This document shows positions 6,964 to 16,428 of a DNA stretch of 25,151 nt, one piece after another (the first letter of the stretch is position 1; every line of letters starts with the position of its first letter). The notes beneath the pieces are model-generated. The model did no database searches. It was not told the origin of the DNA and saw only the letters and a list, made by a program, of their open reading frames with translations. The DNA comes from JBCBWG01 sp036804185. GTDB taxonomy: Bacteria > Pseudomonadota > Alphaproteobacteria > Rhizobiales > Hyphomicrobiaceae. The position numbers were made by a program, and so were the translations under genes. The stretch spans positions 1-25,151 of the forward strand of contig JBHJOC010000061.1 in the NCBI GenBank assembly GCA_050330095.1, written 5' to 3'.

Positions 6964-7527
6964 TCAGCCGAGCGCGCCGCCAGGCAGAGCGAACCAAACA
7001 CCGCAGCTCCAGATGCCAAGCGGCTCTCCAGTCTCGATTGCGAGTTCGACGACGTCAAAGAGCAAGGCCCGCGGCAGGCGCGCCTCGAGCCTGCCGCGCA
7101 CGAGCACGTAGGGCTTGAGGGCTCCAGTGGTAGGCTCGACTGCGAACCGCAACGGATGGTCACGATCGCAAACGACGACATCGCCGACGTTGGTGCGAAA
7201 CGCCATCTTTTGGGCTGGCCCCCGCCCGTCGACCTGCATCTCGACTGCCAGGAACGGCGCGTCCTCAACCGCGACATCGACCTTTTCGACCGGCGTGACA
7301 AGGTAATACCGTCCGTCCTCATCGCGCCGAAGGATGCGCGAAAAGAGGCGCACGAGGGGTTGGCGCCCAATGGGGCTGCCTTGGTAGAACCACGTGCCGT
7401 CAGCTCCGATCGCCATCCCGATATCGCCGCAATAGGGCGGAGACCAGCGTTCGACTGGGGGCAGGCTGTCGCCTTTGGCAGCGGCCAGGAAAGCTTCGAA
7501 TCCCCTTTGGTTTCCGGCATCATCCAT
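6964..7527 (-). CDS. DUF1285 domain protein
   Basis: A protein of about 187 residues spanning the full DUF1285 family. The diagnostic conserved block is at residues 34-57 (GDIGMAI, DGTWFYQGSPIGR) and is followed by LVRLFSRILRRDEDGRYYLVTPVEK. The family forms a two-domain beta-rich fold with no established function. In many alphaproteobacteria it sits divergent from, or next to, the MoxR/DUF58/DUF4159 genes, as it does here. The ATG at 7527 is chosen, but a GTG directly before it (7530) and GAGGA about 13 nt upstream leave the exact start open. No signal peptide or membrane segment is visible. Confidence 0.85.
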   Translation of the reverse strand: MDDAGNQRGFEAFLAAAKGDSLPPVERWSPPYCGDIGMAIGADGTWFYQGSPIGRQPLVRLFSRILRRDEDGRYYLVTPVEKVDVAVEDAPFLAVEMQVDGRGPAQKMAFRTNVGDVVVCDRDHPLRFAVEPTTGALKPYVLVRGRLEARLPRALLFDVVELAIETGEPLGIWSCGVWFALPGGALG

Positions 7528-7924
7528 CACGTGGTGTATCCTCGTGAGCCAGTCCTTGGTCGCTCCAGCCGGACACCGTGCTGAAGGTCGCCCCATGGGA
7601 CCCCTGCAACGCCTGCGGCAACATGCTCGATCCGAAACCCTTCCAGCTCGTAATTTGACCCGTGGGCGCTTGACCTTAATCTGACACGGATGAAGCGCAG
7701 AAGCATTCGATGGGTGAAGCTTGGTGATTAATTCGAATCGCAAAACGACATGACATCCATGCCCATAGCCCGCCAGTATGGGCGCGATTCAAGCGGTAAT
7801 GTAGACGACAGCGACAGCACAGCACAGCATTCGACGCGCATCACAACGGTTGTCGCCCATCGACACCACTGGACAGCCTTGCCTGAACCGACGTCAACAA
7901 GAGTTGCAGCGAGCCCTTGACCCC
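7528..7924. promoter_or_regulatory. Divergent intergenic region between DUF1285 and the moxR operon
   Basis: These roughly 400 nt separate two divergent transcription units and must hold their promoters. I can see no convincing -35/-10 pair, operator or RNA. The open frames crossing it in either direction are upstream extensions of the two genes and have no ribosome site or family match. No bulged hairpin repeat occurs here. Confidence 0.4.
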
Positions 7925-8944
7925 ATGACCCCAACCCACAGCCATGCCGCCGCGATGGATGACCGTATCATCGGCGAGATCGAACGTGCGGGCGCAAAGA
8001 TGGTGCAGGTGCGCAATGCCGCCGCGACCGTTGTCTTTGGCCAGGAGGTGGTGATCGAGCGGGCCTTGATCACACTGCTTTCCGGTGGGCACGGACTGCT
8101 GATCGGTGTTCCCGGGCTTGCAAAAACGCTGCTTGTCGAAACACTTGGATCCGTTCTTGGCGTGGACGCCAAGCGGATCCAGTTCACGCCGGACCTGATG
8201 CCGTCGGACATCATCGGCTCGGAGGTGCTCGAAGAGCAGGATGGCGACGGACGCGGGCGTCGCGCCTTCAGGTTCATCAAGGGCCCGATCTTCACGCAAC
8301 TGCTGATGGCTGATGAAATCAACCGCGCATCGCCGAAGACGCAGTCGGCCCTGCTTCAGGCCATGCAAGAGCGTCACGTGACGGTCGCCGGGCACCGCTA
8401 CGACGTGCCAGCGCCGTTTCACGTTCTCGCCACCCAGAACCCGCTCGAGCAGGAAGGGACCTATCCTCTGCCAGAGGCCCAACTCGACCGATTTCTCCTG
8501 CAGATCGATGTGGTGTACCCTGACGAAGCAGCCGAGCGAAAAATGCTCTATGCAACGACCGGGACCGCAAAAGCCCATTTGACAGCCATTCTTTCCGGCG
8601 CAGAGCTGATGGATATTCAGAAGCTCGTCAGACAGATGCCGGTCCCCGAAAGCGTCGTGAGCGCCATTCTCAAGATCGTTCGGGCCGCCCGGCCCGGGCC
8701 TGAAGGCAGCGACCTTGTCAATAGCTCGGTCGCCTGGGGGCCGGGGCCGCGCGCGAGCCAATCGCTGATGCTGGCGGTGCGCGCCAAAGCGATGCTCGAA
8801 AACCGTTTCGCGCCCTCCGTCGACGACGTGGTTGCTTTGGCTGACCCAATCCTCAAACATCGCATGGCTTTGACCTTTGGGGCACGCGCCGACGGGCGGA
8901 CCGTTGAGTCCGTGATCAAGGATCTGACTGAAGCATTGGGCTGA
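7925..8944 (+). CDS. MoxR-family AAA+ ATPase
   Basis: A 339-residue canonical MoxR ATPase. Walker A is GVPGLAKT (61-68), Walker B is LLMADE (126-131) followed by INRASPKTQSALLQAMQE, and the sensor-1 region ATQNPLEQEGTYPLPEAQLD (about 170-189) ends in the usual LDRF. A C-terminal lid domain follows. MoxR ATPases act as chaperone-like partners of VWA/DUF58 proteins, which matches the next gene. The start is uncertain. ATG 7925 is taken; TTG 7850 would add 25 residues of poor quality, and ATG 7955 would remove ten. None has a strong ribosome site. It leads the four-gene plus-strand operon, 110 nt before the DUF58 gene. Confidence 0.93.
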   Translation: MTPTHSHAAAMDDRIIGEIERAGAKMVQVRNAAATVVFGQEVVIERALITLLSGGHGLLIGVPGLAKTLLVETLGSVLGVDAKRIQFTPDLMPSDIIGSEVLEEQDGDGRGRRAFRFIKGPIFTQLLMADEINRASPKTQSALLQAMQERHVTVAGHRYDVPAPFHVLATQNPLEQEGTYPLPEAQLDRFLLQIDVVYPDEAAERKMLYATTGTAKAHLTAILSGAELMDIQKLVRQMPVPESVVSAILKIVRAARPGPEGSDLVNSSVAWGPGPRASQSLMLAVRAKAMLENRFAPSVDDVVALADPILKHRMALTFGARADGRTVESVIKDLTEALG

Positions 8945-9040
8945 ACGAGCCGCCCTGATCTGCGGCCCACGGTAAGCCGCAGGCACGTTGGAGTGCACGC
9001 ACGCCCACGCTTTTGGTCGGGCGGTTCGGGCCCTAAGTTT

Positions 9041-9047
9041 GAGAGGA
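9041..9047 (+). promoter_or_regulatory. Ribosome binding site deciding a TTG start
   Basis: GAGAGGA lies 7 nt before TTG 9055. No ATG or GTG with an equal site is present before the conserved DUF58 sequence, so TTG is the best start. Confidence 0.6.
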
Positions 9048-9054
9048 CAGCCGC

Positions 9055-10038
9055 TTGGCGTTCCAAGGGTTTTCAAAGTGGGCACGAGGCGGGGCACAAA
9101 CGCCGACCGACCTCGACTTGGCGCCTGGCGATCTCATTCGACGGCAGGCGGAGGCTCAGGAACTCAGTGCGCGCATGCCGGCGTTGTTGATCGAGGCGTC
9201 ACGCATCGCGAGTACGATCGTTCACGGCCTGCATGGGCGCCGGCGGGCCGGCCCCGGCGAGACATTCTGGCAGTTCAGAACCTACGACAGCAACGATGAT
9301 GCGACCCTGATCGACTGGCGTAGGTCAGCCAGTTCCGACCACGTGTTTGTGCGCGAGCGCGAGTGGGAAGCAGCGCACACGTTCTGGCTGTGGGCGGACC
9401 TGTCTCCATCGATGATGTTTGAGAGTCATCTTGCATCGGTCTCAAAGCGCGACCGTGCGCTGGTCCTCGTGCTGGCCTGTGTCGAGACGCTGGTTCGCGC
9501 AGGTGAGCGGGTTGGCCTCTTGGCCCTCGGCCGACCCACGGCGAGCCGGACTGCGACGTCACGCCTCGCCCAGGAGATCGTTGCGAACGCGGGAGGTCCT
9601 GTGCTTTCGGGCGGCCTGCCGCCTGCAACGCCGCTCGGACGCTTCACGGGTGCCGTCCTGATCAGCGATTTCCTCTCGCCCGTCGAGGACATTGCCGATC
9701 GCATCCGCACGCTCTCAGCGAACGGCGTCAACGGCCATCTGATCCAGGTGCTCGACCCCGCGGAGGAGGCGCTGCCTTACGACGGGAGGGCCGAGTTCGT
9801 GGGCATGTCTGGCGAAATCCGTTGGACAGCGGAGCGCGCCGAAACCCTGCGCGACGCCTACCAGCGCAAAATCGCCGATCAAAAGGACGAACTTGCAGCG
9901 CTCGCGCGCTCACGCGGCTGGTCGTTTGCCACCCATCACACCGATCGCTCACCAACCGAGCCGCTGCTTGCGCTGATCCAACGCCTACAGGCCGGCGAAG
10001 CAGAAGCGGCCCGTGACGGCGGAGGGGCTGGCCGATGA
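9055..10038 (+). CDS. DUF58 domain protein (VWA-like, MoxR partner)
   Basis: A 327-residue protein with the DUF58 signature FRTYDSNDDATLIDWRRSAS (about 74-93), followed by HVFVREREWE. It then has a VWA-like fold with an intact metal-ion-dependent adhesion motif of DxSxS form (DLSPS, about 116-120). DUF58 proteins are usually encoded right after moxR and are thought to be the target or adaptor of that ATPase. No transmembrane segment is evident, so it is likely cytoplasmic, working with the membrane proteins encoded next. It starts with TTG and its stop overlaps the next start (ATGA), so translation is probably coupled. Confidence 0.9.
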   Translation: MAFQGFSKWARGGAQTPTDLDLAPGDLIRRQAEAQELSARMPALLIEASRIASTIVHGLHGRRRAGPGETFWQFRTYDSNDDATLIDWRRSASSDHVFVREREWEAAHTFWLWADLSPSMMFESHLASVSKRDRALVLVLACVETLVRAGERVGLLALGRPTASRTATSRLAQEIVANAGGPVLSGGLPPATPLGRFTGAVLISDFLSPVEDIADRIRTLSANGVNGHLIQVLDPAEEALPYDGRAEFVGMSGEIRWTAERAETLRDAYQRKIADQKDELAALARSRGWSFATHHTDRSPTEPLLALIQRLQAGEAEAARDGGGAGR

Positions 10039-13000
10039 CGCTTGGCGCTTTGACCTTCATGAGCCCCTGGCTGCTCGGTGCGCTTGCAGCTCTACCGGTG
10101 ATCTATTGGCTGCTTCGCACTGTCCCGCCGCGTCCACGACAGATCGCGTTTCCGGCGACCCGGATTCTGGCGTCGCTCACGAACCGCGAGAAAACCCCCG
10201 ACAAGACGCCCTGGTGGCTCATGCTCCTGCGGATGATCGCGGCAGCCCTCGTCATCCTGGCGCTGGCAGAGCCGGTGCTGAACCCGGATCGCTCAACCGC
10301 GCTCAATGGTAATGGTCCGGTTGCGATCGTTGTCGACAACGGTTGGAGTTCAGCGCCGGGCTGGGGCGAGCGGCAGCAACTTCTGACGCGTGTGATCGAC
10401 GAGGCTGAGACCAACCGGCGCTCCGTGATCCTGATCGCCACGGCGGATGGAGCAACCGGCACGCCAGTTCGCCTCGAAGCGCCAGCTGATGCGCGGCGGC
10501 GTGCGGCCGCTCTGCTGCCGATGCCCTACCCGCCCGATCGCGCGACGGCTGGCAACCGTCTGGCGGCCGCGTTGGAGGGCGTTGCGGGCGCCTCTGTCGT
10601 TTGGCTGTCCGACGGCCTCGAGCATCGCGACGGAACGGCGTTCGGTGAGCGCCTCGTGGCACTCGAAGCCTCGGATGTGGTCATCGCCCTGCCAACTGGA
10701 ACCGAACGCGCGCTCGGCCTTCATGCGCGTGTTGGTGGCGAGGGCCGGCTCGTGGCCCGGATCATTCGTGCGGGCGGCCCCGACGCGATCGGCACCGCAG
10801 CGATAGGCCCTGAGACGATCGGCATTGTGCATGCACTGTCGGCGCGCGGTGATCGCTTGAGCGAGGCGCGCTTTAGGCTCGGCATCGCCGAGAGTGAAGC
10901 GACTGTCGCGTTCGATCTGCCGCTGGAGCTGCGGAACCAAGTGTCGCGGGTTGCGATCGCGTCCCACCGCTCGGCAGGTGCTGTCCACCTCCTCGATGCC
11001 CGCAGTCAGTGGAACCGGGTGACGCTCATCTCGGGCGCACGCCAAGAGCAGGCTCAACCCCTGCTCGGACCGCTTTATTATTTGCGTCGTGCGCTCACGC
11101 CATTCTCTGAAATCGTCGAACCCGATTCGGCCGACGCGAGCGCGGGGATCCGTACCGGCATCGCCAGACAGTCATCGGTCCTTGCCCTCGCCGACATCGG
11201 CACGATTCCTGACGATGAGGTGGAATTGCTGACGGCCTGGGTGCGCCGCGGGGGCATTTTGATCCGTTTCGCCGGCCCCCGGCTGGAGCAGGGCAGCGAC
11301 GATCTCCTCCCCGTGCGTTTGCGGGAAGGCGGGCGGGCACTTGGCGGTGCTCTGTCGTGGTCTGAACCACAACCTCTCGCGCCGTTCGCAGACGATAGTC
11401 CCTTCGCTGGCCTCAGGATCCCCGGGGACGTCAGGGTGAGCCGGCAGGTTTTGGCTGACCCGGCAGCGCTCGATGGTGGGGCTGAGGTGTGGGCCCGCCT
11501 CGCCGACGGCACGCCGCTCGTGACCGCGCGTCAGCTCGGTGACGGTCGCCTCGTGCTCGTTCACGTGACCGCGAATTCCGACTGGTCGAACCTGCCGCTT
11601 TCAGGGCTCTTCGTTGAGATGCTGCGGCGGGTGCTCGCGGCCAGTTCGACGACACCAACGGCTGACGAGACGACCCCCCTCGCTCAGGGCGTTGCGACGT
11701 CCCGACAGATCTCGGCCGAGCGGCTTTCCGTGTTAACCCCGACGGAAACACTGGACGGCTTCGGCACTCTTGGCCCGCCGCCCGCGACAGCAGAAGCGAT
11801 ACAGGCGAGCGCCTTTGCATCAACCAGCGTAAGCCAGCGCCACCCGCCCGGATATTACGGTGTAGCGGGCAGCGGGCGCGCCCTTAATCTCATCGAAGAG
11901 GGCTCGGCACTGACCGCCCTCGACTCCTTGCCAAGCCGCGCGCGGGCGCTTGCCTATGGATCCGGCACGCAGACCGACCTCAAGCCGGCCCTGTTGTTGG
12001 CGGCTTTGACACTGCTGCTGATTGACGTCCTGGCCGTTCTTGCCCTCCAGGGCGCATTCTCCCGCGGGCCTCGGACCGGCTCGCCGAGACCTGTCCGGCC
12101 CACCGCTGCGGCCTTTGGTGCCGCAGTGCTGTTGGGCGCGCTCGCCTACGTCGTTGCTGCGCCAAACGCTGTTGCCGCATCCGAGACGACGGGGGCAGCA
12201 TTCGCGCAGGCGCGCGAAACGCGTCCGGGCCAGGACCAAGGAACCCAACGGAGCCCAACGGAAGCGCGCGGGACTGCTGGAACGGTGGGCGACGTTGATA
12301 TCGCCGTCGCCCTTGCAGCCACCAGTCGCGTGTCCTTCGGATACGTTCTGACGGGAGACCCTGGGATCGATGCGACCAGCCGGGCGGGGCTCGAGGGTCT
12401 CGTCAAGGTGTTGACTGCGCGGACGGCCATTGAGCCAGGCCCCCCCTTCGCTGTCGACATCACGCGCGACGAGATCGCGTTCTTTCCCATCCTCTACTGG
12501 CCGGTCGTCGAGACGGCCCAGGAGCTTCCGCCGGCTGCGAGCGCCAAAATCGACGCCTATATGAAAGGCGGCGGCATGATCATTTTCGACACGCGCGACT
12601 TCGGCCAAGGCACGCCGCTCGGCGTCGGTCGCATGCGCGGCGACGGCAGCACGCCGCTGCAGAGGCTTTTGCGGCGCCTCGACATCCCGCGGCTCGAGCC
12701 GGTGCCCGAGGGGCACGTTCTGACGAAATCCTTTTATCTGATCGAGACGTTCCCCGGCCGCTACGATGGCGGGCAACTTTGGGTCGAGGCGACAGAAGCG
12801 GCAGCCGAGGGCAGCCGCGAAGCACGCACGGCGGATGGCGTCAGTTCGATCCTGATCACGGCGAACGATTTCGCGTCAGCCTGGGCGCTCGATGACGAGA
12901 ACCGGCCGCTGTTCCCGGTCGTGCCGGGTGGCGACCGCCAGCGCGAGTGGGCATTCAGAACCGGCATCAATATCGCCATGTACGCGCTCACCGGGAATTA

Positions 13001-13052
13001 CAAGGCGGATCAGGTGCATATCCCGTCCCTGCTGCAGCGCCTCGGCCAATGA
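10035..13052 (+). CDS. BatA-N/DUF4159 membrane protein with degenerate VWA
   Basis: A 1005-residue membrane protein. The N-terminal BatA-like module (about 5-85) has two membrane segments (11-28 and 60-82). A VWA-like region follows, starting AIVVDNGWSS (about 97-106); its metal-site motif is DNGWS rather than DxSxS, and a LSDG strand end is at about 194. Two more hydrophobic segments lie at about 650-672 and 692-715. The C-terminal DUF4159 domain (about 753-1000) contains FGYVLTGDPGID, DEIAFFPILYWPV and GGGMIIFDTRDFG. DUF4159 proteins accompany MoxR/DUF58 genes in many alphaproteobacteria; the function is unproven. The start overlaps the DUF58 stop by 4 nt. The next gene starts 43 nt downstream. 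Confidence 0.92.
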   Translation: MTLGALTFMSPWLLGALAALPVIYWLLRTVPPRPRQIAFPATRILASLTNREKTPDKTPWWLMLLRMIAAALVILALAEPVLNPDRSTALNGNGPVAIVVDNGWSSAPGWGERQQLLTRVIDEAETNRRSVILIATADGATGTPVRLEAPADARRRAAALLPMPYPPDRATAGNRLAAALEGVAGASVVWLSDGLEHRDGTAFGERLVALEASDVVIALPTGTERALGLHARVGGEGRLVARIIRAGGPDAIGTAAIGPETIGIVHALSARGDRLSEARFRLGIAESEATVAFDLPLELRNQVSRVAIASHRSAGAVHLLDARSQWNRVTLISGARQEQAQPLLGPLYYLRRALTPFSEIVEPDSADASAGIRTGIARQSSVLALADIGTIPDDEVELLTAWVRRGGILIRFAGPRLEQGSDDLLPVRLREGGRALGGALSWSEPQPLAPFADDSPFAGLRIPGDVRVSRQVLADPAALDGGAEVWARLADGTPLVTARQLGDGRLVLVHVTANSDWSNLPLSGLFVEMLRRVLAASSTTPTADETTPLAQGVATSRQISAERLSVLTPTETLDGFGTLGPPPATAEAIQASAFASTSVSQRHPPGYYGVAGSGRALNLIEEGSALTALDSLPSRARALAYGSGTQTDLKPALLLAALTLLLIDVLAVLALQGAFSRGPRTGSPRPVRPTAAAFGAAVLLGALAYVVAAPNAVAASETTGAAFAQARETRPGQDQGTQRSPTEARGTAGTVGDVDIAVALAATSRVSFGYVLTGDPGIDATSRAGLEGLVKVLTARTAIEPGPPFAVDITRDEIAFFPILYWPVVETAQELPPAASAKIDAYMKGGGMIIFDTRDFGQGTPLGVGRMRGDGSTPLQRLLRRLDIPRLEPVPEGHVLTKSFYLIETFPGRYDGGQLWVEATEAAAEGSREARTADGVSSILITANDFASAWALDDENRPLFPVVPGGDRQREWAFRTGINIAMYALTGNYKADQVHIPSLLQRLGQ

Positions 13053-13095
13053 TGGCGCGCGGTGCTGCCCACAACTGGATCATGGCGGACCTCAG

Positions 13096-15255
13096 ATGAA
13101 TTCCTGGTCGATTGATTTCTCGCCCATCCTGCCGGTCCCGGTGCTCGGGGTCGCCGCGGTCGTTGCACTGGCGCTGGTTGCCGTCATGGTCCTGCGTGGC
13201 ACCCGTGGCGCGGCGTTTCGCGGCCTCGCCCTCGCTGCCATGCTGATGGCGCTTGCCAATCCGACCCTGCGGCAGGAAGAGCGCGAGAGCCTCGGCAATA
13301 TCGCAATCGTCGTCATCGACGAGAGCGTGAGCCAGTCGATCGCCGATCGGCCTGCGCAGACGAAGGCAATCCGCGAGCAGTTGGAAGGACGGCTCGGCAG
13401 CCTGGAGAACATCGAAGTCCGCTGGGTCACCGGCGGGCGGCCAGATGGCGGGGCGAGGTCCGGCACCAACCTGTTCGCAGCACTGAATGGCGCGCTGGCC
13501 GACGTTGCCCCGGATCGTCTGGCGGGCGTCATTTTCGTTACCGACGGCCAAGTCCACGACGTGCCGGATCGCGCCGACCTCTTGGGCTTTGCAGCGCCCG
13601 TCCACGTGCTGGTGACCGGGCGGCCGGGTGAGTTCGACCGGAGGATCGAGATTATTACGGCGCCGCGCTACGGAATCGTCGGCCAGAGCAGGGATATTGA
13701 AATCGCAGTGCGCGAAGTCGGGCGAAGGCCCACTGGGCTCGGCGACGGGGTCCGGCTACGGGTCCGCCGCGCAGACGAGCCCGACGAAATCGTATCCGGC
13801 CGGCTCGATCAGACGCTGCAGATCTCGATGCCGTTCCCGCGGCCGGGCAAAAACATTCTGGAAGTCGAACTCGACACAGCCCCGGGCGAACTGACGGCGG
13901 CAAATAATCGCGTCGTGGTTGTCGCCGAAGGTGTCCGTGAAAACCTGAGGGTGCTGCTCGTGTCGGGCGAGCCCCATGCCGGCGAACGGACCTGGCGCAA
14001 CCTGCTCAAGTCCGATGCAGCGGTCGATCTCGTGCACTTTACGATCCTGCGGCCGCCCCAGAAGCAGGACGGTACGCCAATTAATCAGCTTTCGCTGATA
14101 GCTTTTCCGACGCGCGAACTGTTCCAGGAAAAGATCGACGAATTCGACCTGATCATCTTTGATCGCTACCAGCACCGCGGCATCTTGCAACTGCTCTACT
14201 ACGACCGCATCGCGCGCTATGTCGAGCAGGACGGCGGTGCACTGCTCATCGCAGCCGGTGACGATTATGCCGGCCCGCAGAGCATCGTGCGCACGCCTTT
14301 GTTCAATGCTCTTCCCGCGATGCCGACCGGGCAAGTCCTCGAGGAACCCTTCCGGCCCCGATTGACGGACGACGGGCGCCGGCACCCCGTGACGCGGGAT
14401 CTTATCGGCGCCGGCGCGCCCGTGCCGCCCGGTGCATCGCCGCAAGAACAGCTTGCAGGAGAGCCATCATGGGGGCGCTGGTTCCGGCAAGTGGATGTGC
14501 TGCCGGAGCGCGGCCAGGTGGTGATGAGCGGCGTCAATGATCGACCGTTGCTGATCCTTGATCGCAAAGGCAAGGGTCGCGTCGCGCTGCTGACATCAGA
14601 CCACGCCTGGCTTTGGGCGCGGGGCTTCGACGGTGGCGGCCCGCATACGGATCTGCTGCGCCGTCTCTCACACTGGCTCATGAAGGAGCCCGATCTCGAA
14701 GAGGAGCGCTTGAGCGCTGATGCAACCGGACTGAGGTTGATGATCGAACGTCGCTCGATCGAAGAGACGGTCGGCCCGGTCATCGTGCAGGGCCCCACAG
14801 GCGATAGCCGTTCGATCATCCTCGACAACGCCGGGGGCGAACCGGGGCTGTGGCGCGCAAGTCTGGAGGTGGACGCACCAGGCCTCTACAAGCTCGAGAC
14901 GGAAGCAACCACGGGCCTCCTGACGGCCGTTGCCGTCGCGGGAGTGTCCGATCCTCGCGAAATGTCTGAAGTGACGGCGACCAAAGACCGGCTCGCTGCG
15001 ATCGTCTCTGAGCGAGCCGGCGGCCAGTTCTGGACGCTGTCTGAGGGCGCCGCAGAGGGGACGACGCCTGCGGTGCCACGCGTTGCGGTTTTGACCGCGG
15101 CTCGCAATTACGCTGGCTCGAATTGGATGGCCCTCGAAGACCGCCAGGCGTTCGTGACAAATGGTGTGACCCTGCTGCCGATGTTCAACGGCTTCATCGC
15201 ACTTGCAGGACTTCTCTTGCTCATCACGCTGGCCTGGTGGCGCGAAGGGCGCTGA
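13096..15255 (+). CDS. VWA/glutamine-amidotransferase-like membrane protein
   Basis: A 719-residue protein that completes the MoxR/DUF58/DUF4159 cluster. It has two N-terminal hydrophobic segments (11-34 and 43-56). A VWA-like domain (about 68-180) follows with an intact DxSxS motif, DESVS at 75-79, and FVTDGQVHD downstream. The middle part (about 280-440) resembles a class I glutamine-amidotransferase/ThuA-like fold: LRVLLVSGEPH, FDLIIFDRYQ and GGALLIAAGDD, but without the catalytic Cys, so probably a structural or ligand-binding version. One membrane segment closes the protein (about 697-713). The ATG at 13096 is placed 43 nt after the DUF4159 stop; upstream in-frame sequence only shadows that gene. 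The ribosome site is weak (GGCGGA). Confidence 0.88.
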   Translation: MNSWSIDFSPILPVPVLGVAAVVALALVAVMVLRGTRGAAFRGLALAAMLMALANPTLRQEERESLGNIAIVVIDESVSQSIADRPAQTKAIREQLEGRLGSLENIEVRWVTGGRPDGGARSGTNLFAALNGALADVAPDRLAGVIFVTDGQVHDVPDRADLLGFAAPVHVLVTGRPGEFDRRIEIITAPRYGIVGQSRDIEIAVREVGRRPTGLGDGVRLRVRRADEPDEIVSGRLDQTLQISMPFPRPGKNILEVELDTAPGELTAANNRVVVVAEGVRENLRVLLVSGEPHAGERTWRNLLKSDAAVDLVHFTILRPPQKQDGTPINQLSLIAFPTRELFQEKIDEFDLIIFDRYQHRGILQLLYYDRIARYVEQDGGALLIAAGDDYAGPQSIVRTPLFNALPAMPTGQVLEEPFRPRLTDDGRRHPVTRDLIGAGAPVPPGASPQEQLAGEPSWGRWFRQVDVLPERGQVVMSGVNDRPLLILDRKGKGRVALLTSDHAWLWARGFDGGGPHTDLLRRLSHWLMKEPDLEEERLSADATGLRLMIERRSIEETVGPVIVQGPTGDSRSIILDNAGGEPGLWRASLEVDAPGLYKLETEATTGLLTAVAVAGVSDPREMSEVTATKDRLAAIVSERAGGQFWTLSEGAAEGTTPAVPRVAVLTAARNYAGSNWMALEDRQAFVTNGVTLLPMFNGFIALAGLLLLITLAWWREGR

Positions 15256-15303
15256 TGGCAGGGCCTGTCGCGGTGCGGGCCTTCGCGAGGGGGCGGCCTT
15301 GCC

Positions 15304-16428
15304 TCAGGCTGCGGCCTTCGCGCTCTTCTCAGTGATGAGCCCGGCGACGAGATCGCCGATTGCAAGAGCTGACGTCAGCCCGGGGCTTTCGATCCCGAAC
15401 AGCAGGACGAGATCGTCGACCCCATGCGCCTCGGGGCCATCGATCCGGAAATCGGGGACCGCCTCACCCTCGCGATAAAGCTTCGGACGGATTCCGGTGT
15501 AGTCGGGATGCAGCTTGGCCGGGTCGAGGTCGGGAAAGTAAAGCCTGATCGAATCCAGGAACTTGGTCAGTTTCCCAGGCTCGAAGCCATAGTCGATCTC
15601 ATCGATCCACGCGATGTCGGGACCAAACTTGCAACGCCCGCCGATGTCGACCGTCGCATGGAGGCCGAGCCAGGCGCCCTGCGGCATGGGGTAGATGTGC
15701 CGGGAGAATGGTGAAGCGCCCGACCAAGCGTAATATTGGCCTTTGGCATAAAATGTGTGCGGCACCTCATAGCCGCTCTCGAACCTCATCGTCCGCGCAA
15801 GCTCGGTTGCGCCAAGGCCGGCGGCGATGACCAGGGTCCGACAGGTGACGATCTCGCCATCCATTTCGATCACAAAACCGGACGCGTTATCCCTCTGGGA
15901 CACCGACGTCACAGGCGTGTTCAGGACCACCTGCCCGCCCTGGGACGTGATGTGCCCCTCGAGCGCGAGCATCAGGCCATGGCTATCGATGATCCCGGTC
16001 GACGGGGACAGGAGCGCACCACAGCAGCGCACGGCAGGCTCGAGCGCCGACGCCTCGCCAGCCGATAATCGAACGAGATCGTCAACGCCGTTCTCGCGCG
16101 CTTTCGCTGCGAGTGCGTCGAGCTTTGGCAGTTGCTCATCATGGGTTGCAACGATCAGTTTCTGACAGGCGCGATGGGCGACCCCGTTCTCGGCACAGAA
16201 CCGATAGAGCGCCTGCTTTCCGGAAACACAAAGCCGTGCTCGAAGGCTGCCGGTCGGATAATAGATGCCAGCGTGAATGACCTCGCTGTTGCGCGAAGAT
16301 GTCTCCGATCCGATCAGTCCGTGACGCTCGACGACGACGACCTCCCGGCCATGGACGGCGAGTGCCCGCCCGATCGCAAGACCGACGACGCCGGCACCGA
16401 CAACGACGGTATCAAGATCATATGCCAT
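15304..16428 (-). CDS. lhgO: FAD-dependent oxidoreductase, L-2-hydroxyglutarate oxidase-like
   Basis: A 374-residue flavoprotein of the DAO family. The FAD-binding motif is GAGVVG (11-16), and SSRNSEVIHAGIYYP (44-58) is the signature of the L-2-hydroxyglutarate oxidase/dehydrogenase group. The C-terminal GIESPGLTSALAIGDLV closes the flavin site. The likely reaction is oxidation of L-2-hydroxyglutarate to 2-oxoglutarate with electrons going to quinone or oxygen; this is inferred from family, and the closely similar glycerol-3-phosphate or other 2-hydroxy-acid oxidases cannot be fully excluded. The start at 16428 puts the Rossmann strand at the N-terminus, with GAGG about 13 nt upstream. It is convergent with the VWA/GATase-like gene (48 nt apart). 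Upstream lies a repeat-filled gap. Confidence 0.87.
   Translation of the reverse strand: MAYDLDTVVVGAGVVGLAIGRALAVHGREVVVVERHGLIGSETSSRNSEVIHAGIYYPTGSLRARLCVSGKQALYRFCAENGVAHRACQKLIVATHDEQLPKLDALAAKARENGVDDLVRLSAGEASALEPAVRCCGALLSPSTGIIDSHGLMLALEGHITSQGGQVVLNTPVTSVSQRDNASGFVIEMDGEIVTCRTLVIAAGLGATELARTMRFESGYEVPHTFYAKGQYYAWSGASPFSRHIYPMPQGAWLGLHATVDIGGRCKFGPDIAWIDEIDYGFEPGKLTKFLDSIRLYFPDLDPAKLHPDYTGIRPKLYREGEAVPDFRIDGPEAHGVDDLVLLFGIESPGLTSALAIGDLVAGLITEKSAKAAA

Noticed and set aside
7841..9097. Minus-strand open frame of 418 residues
   Set aside because: It is entirely antisense to the moxR gene and its translation has no recognisable domain; it is a codon-bias shadow.
11820..12776. Minus-strand open frame of 318 residues
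   Set aside because: Antisense to the DUF4159 coding sequence, no family match and no ribosome site.
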